DNA of 64,000 nt from Pseudoroseicyclus_A sp041714655 (GTDB lineage: Bacteria > Pseudomonadota > Alphaproteobacteria > Rhodobacterales > Rhodobacteraceae). Numbering within the stretch: position 1 is the first letter of the stretch; every line of letters starts with the position of its first letter. Where the stretch lies: positions 3,100,001-3,164,000 of the forward strand of contig NZ_CP168219.1 of NCBI RefSeq assembly GCF_041714655.1. The letters are read 5' to 3'. Under the pieces are notes generated by a model. It worked only from the letters and a program-made list of their open reading frames with translations, did no database searches and was not told where the DNA came from. This document shows, in pieces, positions 58,396 to 64,000 of this stretch. Position numbers and translations under genes: made by a program.

Positions 58396-59256
58396 TCACC
58401 TCTGACGGCGCAGAAGCACGATCTCCACCCGGTCATTCCTAGCCGCCGCCGGTTCCGGCACCGCATGGTCGCGGTCGGCATGGCCGGTCAGCCGCTCGAT
58501 ACGCGCCGGGTCGAGTCCGCCGGACTCCAGCCCCTGGCGCACCGCACCGGCGCGGGCGGTCGACAGCTCCCAGACCGGATTGTCGGCAAGGACGAGCGAG
58601 CGCGTCGCCAGATGCCCGTCGATGGCCACGTCGTTGGTGACGAGCCCCGCGAGGCGCGAGACCATGGCGACGATCTCGGCGGTGACGGGCAGCATCTCAG
58701 CCGTGCCGTCGGCGAAGATCGGCGCGCCGGGCAGCGCGAAGATCTCGATCACCAGCCCCTCGTCGGTCAGGCGCGTCACCACATGGCGCCGGGCGAGGTC
58801 GGTGAGGTCGCTTTCGCCCGAGGCGGCGTTCAGCATCTCCTCGATGGATCGCAGCGCCTCCGTTTCCGACGGATCGGGGGCAGCGGAGCTTTCGGAGGGC
58901 GGCGCCGTCGTCTGCGCGCCGAGGCCCTGGGTCTCTGCGTCCGGATCGGGCGGCCCCTTGATGACGCCGCTGCCGTTCTCGGCGAAGGTATCCTCGGCGA
59001 ACATGGAATCGCCGGCGAAGATCCCGTCGCCGCCGCCCGAGACGCGGCTGAGCGGGATCGAGGGCGAGAAGTAATCCGCGATGCCCTTGCGCTGCTGCTC
59101 GGTGGTGGCGTTGAGCAGCCACATGAGCAGGAAGAAGGCCATCATCGCTGTCACGAAGTCCGCATAGGCGACCTTCCAGGCGCCGCCATGGTGGCCGCCG
59201 CCGGCGATGACCTTCTTGCGCTTGATGATGATCGGCGCATTCGCTTGAGCCGTCAT
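58396..59256 (-). CDS. motB: Flagellar motor stator protein MotB
   Basis: A 286-residue MotB: a basic N-terminus, one membrane helix in VAYADFVTAMMAFFLLMWLLN with the proton-carrying Asp33, a long linker and an OmpA-like peptidoglycan-binding domain (VAIDGHLATRS ... ELSTARAGAVRQGLESGGLDPARIERLTG). GGGGTGAGTGCC precedes the ATG; a GTG three codons upstream is an alternative. It is separate from motA, which lies about 11 kb away. It is upstream of flgE in the same direction. Confidence 0.93.
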   Translation of the reverse strand: MTAQANAPIIIKRKKVIAGGGHHGGAWKVAYADFVTAMMAFFLLMWLLNATTEQQRKGIADYFSPSIPLSRVSGGGDGIFAGDSMFAEDTFAENGSGVIKGPPDPDAETQGLGAQTTAPPSESSAAPDPSETEALRSIEEMLNAASGESDLTDLARRHVVTRLTDEGLVIEIFALPGAPIFADGTAEMLPVTAEIVAMVSRLAGLVTNDVAIDGHLATRSLVLADNPVWELSTARAGAVRQGLESGGLDPARIERLTGHADRDHAVPEPAAARNDRVEIVLLRRQR

Positions 59257-59332
59257 GGCACTCACCCCTTGTTCACCCGAGACAGGGATTAACCGGGGCT
59301 TGTTGAGGTGGGGTTACCTGATCAAATGCGAG

Positions 59333-60100
59333 TCAAAGGTCGCCGCGGCGCCATATTTCGTCAGGACCGCAGAATTCGGCGAGGCTGTAGCCGGCGCCCC
59401 GCATGATGCGCCCGATCTCGGGCGAGGCGGTGTTGTTCTCGATCGACCAGAGCCCGACCCGGTGCTCGGCGAAGGGAAAGGCCTCCAGCGCCGCCACCTC
59501 GCCGCCCTCGATGTCGAGCGAGACGAAATCGGGATGGAGGATCCCGGTCTCGTGCATGATGCCCGAGAGCGTGCACGTCTCGACGCGGATCACCGCCTCC
59601 TCATGGCGCGGATCGGCGCGAACGGTCTTCAGAAGCTCCGAATCGTAGCTGCCGGAGAGGCCGGACATCTGCGTGTAACCGGCTGAAATCTCGATGAACT
59701 CCGCCTGCCCCTCCTCGGCCGCCACGGCATAGGGCAGGCAGGGGCAGCGGCGGAGCTTGCGCGCCTTCTCGAGTTGGGCCGGCACCGGCTCGACCAGAGC
59801 GCCGGTCCAGCCGCGGATGCGCTCGAAGAAGATCGTGTTGGAGCCGGTCATGCCGTCGTAGCCGCCGATATCCAGATAGGTGCCGCCGCGCTTCCGGCGG
59901 AGGATGGCGTCGACCACGGCATCCTGCCCGGCCTGGCTGAAATAGGGATAATCCCGCTCCAGCATCCCGCGCGCCTCGTGGATCACCCGCATGAGCCCGC
60001 CGCGGCGCCGGCCGCGCTCGTCGTTCAGCGCCTCGGCGGCCTCGCGCATGGCGCGGCGCGCCTCGGCGCGGGCGGCCTGGATGCGGGCGTCGGGCGTCAT
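59333..60100 (-). CDS. FkbM family methyltransferase-like protein
   Basis: A 255-residue protein with an FkbM-type SAM-binding domain: FSQAGQDAVVDAILRRKRGGTYLDIGGYDG (motif I), GALVEPVPAQLEKA and DFVSLDIEGGEVAALEAFPF. Such enzymes methylate sugars or other small groups. A basic helical N-terminus of ~60 residues precedes the domain. It is coupled to the DUF6165 gene upstream by ATGA and ends the four-gene cluster that starts at 62635. The acceptor is unknown; a surface glycan is likely from the neighbours. Confidence 0.82.
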   Translation of the reverse strand: MTPDARIQAARAEARRAMREAAEALNDERGRRRGGLMRVIHEARGMLERDYPYFSQAGQDAVVDAILRRKRGGTYLDIGGYDGMTGSNTIFFERIRGWTGALVEPVPAQLEKARKLRRCPCLPYAVAAEEGQAEFIEISAGYTQMSGLSGSYDSELLKTVRADPRHEEAVIRVETCTLSGIMHETGILHPDFVSLDIEGGEVAALEAFPFAEHRVGLWSIENNTASPEIGRIMRGAGYSLAEFCGPDEIWRRGDL

Positions 60101-60492
60101 CGGGCCCTCCCCGGATCGGTGTAGGATTTCTCCTCGACGATGGCGGAGCCGAGCGCGAGGTTGATGCGCTTCTTCACCTCGGCGCGGCGGTCGTTCGTCC
60201 GGTAGACGGCCCGCGCGAGGGCGATGAAGGGCGCGCCGAAATCGCCGGCCGCCTCGCAGGCGCGAATATCGTCCTCGATCTGCCAGAGGCTCGCATTGAT
60301 CTCTGCGAGCTCGGCCTTGAGCGCGGGGAGCTCGGCATGGGCCGGCAGCCCCGCCTCGAGCTCGTCCAGCCGCGCCGCCTCGAAGCGGATGTTGGCGAGC
60401 TTGGCCGCGTCGGTGATCTTCGCCGCCTTGAGCGCGAGGATGGTGATCTTGTCGATCAACTCGCCGGCGGAGGTGGGGACGAGCAGCTCCAT
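60097..60492 (-). CDS. DUF6165 family protein
   Basis: A 131-residue protein beginning MELLVPTSAGELIDKITILALK, a sequence typical of the DUF6165 family, and rich in helices. Members are small cytoplasmic proteins of unknown function, commonly next to glycosyltransferase and FkbM-like genes. It overlaps both neighbours, TGATG with the TPR glycosyltransferase gene and ATGA with the FkbM gene, so all are made together. Confidence 0.75.
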   Translation of the reverse strand: MELLVPTSAGELIDKITILALKAAKITDAAKLANIRFEAARLDELEAGLPAHAELPALKAELAEINASLWQIEDDIRACEAAGDFGAPFIALARAVYRTNDRRAEVKKRINLALGSAIVEEKSYTDPGRAR

Positions 60493-61850
60493 CAGCGCCC
60501 CCTCGCAGCGAGCGCCGCCAGCTCGGGCCTGATCCGCGCGAAGACCTCGCCCCAGTCGCCCGGCTTGGCCTGACGGATGAGGCGCATGGTCGGATACCAG
60601 GGCGTCCCCTCCCCTTCCGGCCGCCAGAGCCAGAACGGGTCGCTGTGCAGCAGCGTCCAGACCGGCACGCCGAGCGAGCCGGCGACATGGGCGGTGGCGG
60701 TGTCGGAGGTGAGGATCAGATCCATCTCCTTCATCATGGCGGCATTGTCGGCGAAGTCGCGTTCCGAGCCGCCGAAATCGGGGATGAAGGCGGCGGTGCC
60801 GTCGGCGCGGAAGGGCGCGAGGCGCGGCCCCTTGTAGAGCGAGATCAGCTGCAGGCCGGGCACGTCGAGCAGCGGGTGGAACTCGGTATGCGAGAAGGAC
60901 CGGAAGGCATTGCCGCGATAGGTGAGCGAGCCGGTCCAGACCACGCCGACGCGGAAACGCTCGCGGAAGGGCTGGGTCAGCGCCCGGGCGCGGCGGCGGG
61001 ATTCCTCGGGGATGGCGAGGGCGACGGGCTCCGGCACCTCGCCGGTGAGGGCGAAATGCAGGGCCGGCAGGTCCATGATGTTCGTCCAGAGATCGACGCC
61101 CTCCTCCGGCACCCCCTCGACGATCCGGTCGGCGCCCTCGATGCCTTGCAGGAGCCTGAGGACCGGCCGCTCGGCGGAGAGCACCACCTCCGCCGGCCCG
61201 TATTGCTGCAGGACCGGCAGGAAGCGCAGGAAGGCCACCGCATCGCCGAAGCCCTGCTCAGGCAGGACGAGGATGCGCTTGCCGGCGAGGCTCTCGCCCT
61301 GCCACTCGGGCAGCGCGATCCGCCGTGCCGTCAGCTCCCCCGTCTGCCACCGGGCGCGGTAATTGGCGAAGCCGCGGGCATAATCGCCGGCGGCGAGCTG
61401 GGTGAGCGAGAGCTGCAGGCGCATCTCGGGCTCGTCTGGGAAGCGGCGGGCGGCCTCCTCCAGATGGGCGATGCCCTCCTCGAGCCGGCCCATGGCGCGA
61501 AGCGTCTTGCCGACCATCGCCGCGGGCTCCGCCTCCTCCGGCCGGGCGGCGGCGAGCGCCCGCCGCAGCTCCAGCGCCTCCTCTAGCGCGCCGGTGTCGT
61601 GGAGGATGTTGGCGAGGTTGTTGCGGATGCCGGGGCCGTCGGGTGCGAGCGCATAGGCGCGGCGCTGGGCGGCGACGGCCAGATCGTGCTGCCCCTCGGC
61701 CCTGAGGAGCGCGCCGAGGTTCGACCAGAAGCCGGCATCGCCGGGGGCGCGGGTCAGATAGGCCGTATAGGCCTCCAGCGCCTCCTCGCGCCGGCCGGCC
61801 CTATGGGCCTCGACGGCGCGGGTGCGCAGGCTCGCCCCGTCCTCCGCCAT
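60492..61850 (-). CDS. TPR-repeat glycosyltransferase-like protein
   Basis: A 452-residue protein. Residues ~5-190 are tandem TPR helices (AGRREEALEAYTAYLTRAPGDAGFWSNLGALL...; EGIAHLEEAARRFPDEPEMRLQLS), and 190-452 a GT-B-like half with GKRILVLPEQGFGDAVAFLRFLPVL, VGVVWTGSL and DLILTSDTATAHVAGSLGVPVWTLL, resembling GT9 heptosyltransferases and the GT41 type. It may glycosylate a protein, possibly flagellar, since it lies in the motility cluster. It is coupled to the 261-residue gene upstream and to DUF6165 downstream. Confidence 0.78.
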   Translation of the reverse strand: MAEDGASLRTRAVEAHRAGRREEALEAYTAYLTRAPGDAGFWSNLGALLRAEGQHDLAVAAQRRAYALAPDGPGIRNNLANILHDTGALEEALELRRALAAARPEEAEPAAMVGKTLRAMGRLEEGIAHLEEAARRFPDEPEMRLQLSLTQLAAGDYARGFANYRARWQTGELTARRIALPEWQGESLAGKRILVLPEQGFGDAVAFLRFLPVLQQYGPAEVVLSAERPVLRLLQGIEGADRIVEGVPEEGVDLWTNIMDLPALHFALTGEVPEPVALAIPEESRRRARALTQPFRERFRVGVVWTGSLTYRGNAFRSFSHTEFHPLLDVPGLQLISLYKGPRLAPFRADGTAAFIPDFGGSERDFADNAAMMKEMDLILTSDTATAHVAGSLGVPVWTLLHSDPFWLWRPEGEGTPWYPTMRLIRQAKPGDWGEVFARIRPELAALAARGR

Positions 61851-62635
61851 CAGCCGCGGCCCTTGCGGGGCACGGGCTTGACCAGCACCTCCGGCCGCCG
61901 CGCCTCGGCGGCCTCGAAGAGCGAGAAGGTCTGGTTGACGTAGTTCACCGCGCCGGAGATCAGCTCCATGTAATCCTTGAGGTCCTGCGTCGCCTCGGCC
62001 TCGACCATCTGTACCGAGCGCTCGGGGCCGAGCGTCTCGAAGCCGGCATAGAAGAGCGGCTCGCCGCGCTGGAGGCGGATCGGCTTCTCCGGCTCGTGCC
62101 ATTCGAAGGCCCACATGAGCGGCCGCGGCCAGACGTTGATCGGAAAGCGCCCGCCGAAGATCGTGCCGGGCAGCGGCTCCTTGCGGTAATGCATGAAGGG
62201 CGAGACCTGGCTCATGTAGACCGGCTCGTCGGAGATGAAGACGTAAGGCAGCGAGAGCTGGATCGTCGGCACGCCCGGCCGGCGCCATTCCGCCTCGTTG
62301 GTCAGATGCAGCTTCTCGCCGAGCTTGGAGGCGCGGATGCTGCTGGCCTCGCCCGCGAGGTTGCGCAGCGCCGCCTTGCCATTGTCGTCGCGCGTGAAGC
62401 CGATGTGGATGTCGAAGGGGCAGGGAATGACGAAATAGCGGCTTTCGAGGTTGATGACCGCCGGGCAGCGCGAGGCACTCTTGGCATGGCGGCGATCGAC
62501 ATCGACGGAGCGGACGCGCTCGGGCGGGGCATAGATGATGCCGCCCTTCTGCTCGGTCAGCAGCCAGCCGACGGTGACCGGCCCGGAGCCGCGCGGCCGG
62601 CCCTCGGTGTTCTCGAAACTGACGCTGAGCTGCAT
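61850..62635 (-). CDS. Conserved hypothetical protein at the head of the glycan-modification cluster
   Basis: A 261-residue soluble protein that I do not recognise. It starts MQLSVSFENTEG, after GAGGGGGCCTGTC, and contains VDVDRRHAKSASRCPAV, ESRYFVIPCPFDIHIGF and YGFE-like aromatic stretches (LMWAFEWHEPEKPIRL), with a short helical C-terminus. No signal peptide or membrane segment is seen. It is coupled by TGATG to the TPR glycosyltransferase gene, so it probably acts in the same modification. It is the first gene of the cluster. Confidence 0.65.
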   Translation of the reverse strand: MQLSVSFENTEGRPRGSGPVTVGWLLTEQKGGIIYAPPERVRSVDVDRRHAKSASRCPAVINLESRYFVIPCPFDIHIGFTRDDNGKAALRNLAGEASSIRASKLGEKLHLTNEAEWRRPGVPTIQLSLPYVFISDEPVYMSQVSPFMHYRKEPLPGTIFGGRFPINVWPRPLMWAFEWHEPEKPIRLQRGEPLFYAGFETLGPERSVQMVEAEATQDLKDYMELISGAVNYVNQTFSLFEAAEARRPEVLVKPVPRKGRG

Positions 62636-62780
62636 GACAGGCCCCCTCATGGGTTCGTCCGGCCATAGAAGGCGGAAGGCGGGGTGCTGTCAAACAGGCC
62701 CCGCTCGGCCCGCCCTGCCGGGCGGGCTCGCAGGTCGCGCGGGGGCGGAAAGGGGCATGACCCAGACCCCTCCTGCCTCT

Positions 62781-62870
62781 GCCCCTTTCCAAATACCCTT
62801 CGGGGGGGTCGCCATTGAGTGCGCCATTGGTTCGAGCACCAATGGCGACGGGGCAGACAGCCCCCCCGGA
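62781..62870 (+). repeat. Degenerate repeat of family A, copy 4
   Basis: CCCCTTTCCAAATACCCTTC, CGGGGGGG, then a new 10-bp hairpin CGCCATTGGT / ACCAATGGCG (62822-62847), then GGGGCAGACAGCCCCCCC. Head and tail follow family A, but the middle is different. It lies in the 259-base gap between the DUF1217 gene and the glycan cluster. Confidence 0.6.
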
Positions 62871-62894
62871 CCGCGCTCTCGACCGGCGCGCCGG

Positions 62895-63698
62895 TCAGGC
62901 GTAGAGCCGCGGGGCGCTCTGCAGCAGCGACAGCGCCGCCGAGGCGCTCGAATAGCCGGTGAAGCCGGCGTTGATCTCGCTGCGCACGAGGAAGAGCCGG
63001 ACGATCTTCTCGCGCATTTCCGGCTCGGCGAGCTCGGCCACGTCGGAGGTGCCGAAGACGCTCTCGGCCCGCGCCTCGAAATTCGTGAGCTGCTTGTCGA
63101 TGTCGAGCGCGCCGAAACCCTGGCCGAAGCCCAGCGCCGTCTCGAAGACGGAGCGGAGCGGCGGGTTGCCCATGATCGAGAACCAGCGGGCATTGTTGCT
63201 CTCGGAGCCCTTGAGCACATCCTGCAGGCCGCGCTCGAGGTTCATCGCCTGGCGGAGGGAATCGTTCTGTTCCCCCACCGCCTTTTCGAAGCTGCGCTCC
63301 TCGTAGCGGGCGATGATCTTGTCGGCGAAGCCCGGGACGCCGGTCAGCCCGCCCAGATCGGCGAAGCCGAAGGTGCGCGAGAAGGCCTGATAGGTCTTGT
63401 CCGCCAGCCGGTTGGCGAGGGCATCCTCCTTCAGCGTGCCCTCAGCGAGGATCTCCTTGATGAAGGCCTTGTGGTTGATGTCGTCCTCGAGCCCAAAGGC
63501 GCCGAGGGCGATGGTGAGCAGCCGGCGGTCGTTCACCAGATCCTCGGCGCTCTTCACCTTGGCGATGTTCTCGCGGAAGTAATCCGTCTCGCGCTGCAGG
63601 ACCGGCGAGGAGGTGAAGGCCTCCATCTGGGTCTCGCGCGTGCGCTCCAGATAGGTCCAGCCGAGATAGCCGCCTGCGGGGACGACGGGCTGGAACAT
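62895..63698 (-). CDS. DUF1217 family flagellar protein
   Basis: A 267-residue protein of the DUF1217 family, found beside flagellar genes in alphaproteobacteria. It begins MFQPVVPAGGYLGWTYLERTR and has ALGAFGLEDDINHKAFIKEILAEG, NRLADKTYQAFSRTFGF and SVFETALGFGQGFGALDIDKQL. It may be an assembly or regulatory protein. Its ATG overlaps the flbT stop (TGATG), so both are translated together. Confidence 0.82.
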   Translation of the reverse strand: MFQPVVPAGGYLGWTYLERTRETQMEAFTSSPVLQRETDYFRENIAKVKSAEDLVNDRRLLTIALGAFGLEDDINHKAFIKEILAEGTLKEDALANRLADKTYQAFSRTFGFADLGGLTGVPGFADKIIARYEERSFEKAVGEQNDSLRQAMNLERGLQDVLKGSESNNARWFSIMGNPPLRSVFETALGFGQGFGALDIDKQLTNFEARAESVFGTSDVAELAEPEMREKIVRLFLVRSEINAGFTGYSSASAALSLLQSAPRLYA

Positions 63699-64000
63699 CA
63701 GACCGTCCCCACCTTCAGCCGCGGCCGCGCCTCGAGCGCCCCGCCGCCGGCGGTATCCGGCGCGATGGGCGCCAGCGGGCCGGCGGTGCCGAGGAGCCGC
63801 TCCTCCCGCGGCAGGAGCGAGCGCAGCCGCTTCAGCGCCCGGTAGGTGTCGCCGGCGGAGATCGCCTCCGTCGCCTCCGAGAGGAGCCGGCGGCTGTCGG
63901 CATCCGTCAGCGCCTGGCTGAGCTGCTCGATGCCGCGCAGGAGCTGGATGTTCGCCTCGGCCGGCTCGGCATCGCCCGACAGGACGAGCTGAGCGATGTA
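63698..64000 (-). CDS. flbT: Flagellar biosynthesis repressor FlbT, C-terminal part
   Basis: The last 100 residues of a FlbT-like protein. It reads LRGIEQLSQALTDADSRRLL and GDTYRALKRLRSLLPREERL, typical of FlbT, which controls flagellin mRNA translation in Caulobacter and relatives. The N-terminal part lies outside the window. It stands before DUF1217 and overlaps it by one base. Confidence 0.82.
   Translation of the reverse strand, partial: YIAQLVLSGDAEPAEANIQLLRGIEQLSQALTDADSRRLLSEATEAISAGDTYRALKRLRSLLPREERLLGTAGPLAPIAPDTAGGGALEARPRLKVGTV

Overview
The window is a gene-dense, very GC-rich chromosomal segment of an alphaproteobacterium, most likely a member of Rhodobacterales (Rhodobacteraceae/Paracoccaceae). 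The evidence is the lptCAB-hpf-ptsN order, FlbT and DUF1217 next to flagellar genes, a fli/flg/mot cluster with CtrA-like promoter boxes, a DctPQM TRAP system, and GC-rich palindromic intergenic repeats. I see no rRNA, tRNA, CRISPR array, transposase or prophage.

Layout. 1-6384: a minus-strand catabolic operon holding two LigM-type (GcvT-fold) demethylase-like genes, a DctPQM transporter and a 6-phosphogluconate-dehydrogenase-like enzyme, under an FCD-type GntR regulator with matching TGTATACA operators. 6385-6816: repeats. 6817-10598: short RNase D, LptC-LptA-LptB, HPF and PtsN. 10601-20499: a surface-polysaccharide locus with sulfotransferase, four glycosyltransferases, GalU, CysQ, a KpsM-like permease and an SH3b protein. 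20621-26163: thioesterase, YggT, RecQ, MnmH (tRNA 2-selenouridine synthase) and two GNATs. 26209-33343: a FAD-oxidoreductase/SelD fusion, a flavin-binding protein carrying an in-frame repeat, and an AttH-type ABC export unit whose AttH gene has a nonsense codon and whose permease begins inside a repeat. 33383-41028: thermonuclease-like protein, cysteine-synthase-like enzyme, MFS transporter, two TauE proteins, UxuB-like dehydrogenase and KDG-kinase-like enzyme. 41114-44606: ThuA-ThuB-glycosyltransferase operon. 44641-64000: motility genes (large periplasmic protein, MotA, MotE-like, FliL, FliF, FliH-like, FliN, FliP, FlgI, FlgL, FlgK, FlgE, MotB, DUF1217, FlbT), interrupted by a four-gene TPR-glycosyltransferase/DUF6165/FkbM cluster.

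How it fits together. Most operons are translationally coupled through ATGA, GTGA, TTGA or TGATG overlaps. MnmH and SelD form a selenouridine branch. CysQ would remove the PAP made by the neighbouring sulfotransferase. CtrA-like boxes of the same CTAA-N7-(T/C)TAA form precede galU, fliF and flgE, which suggests that surface polysaccharide and motility genes are controlled together.

The most unusual signal is the repeat content. One palindromic family (A) has four copies: two intergenic and two lying in frame inside protein genes, much as Rickettsia palindromic elements do. A second family (B) is about 96% identical between two sites. A 143-144 bp element with perfect 22-bp terminal inverted repeats occurs twice beside REP-like palindromes.
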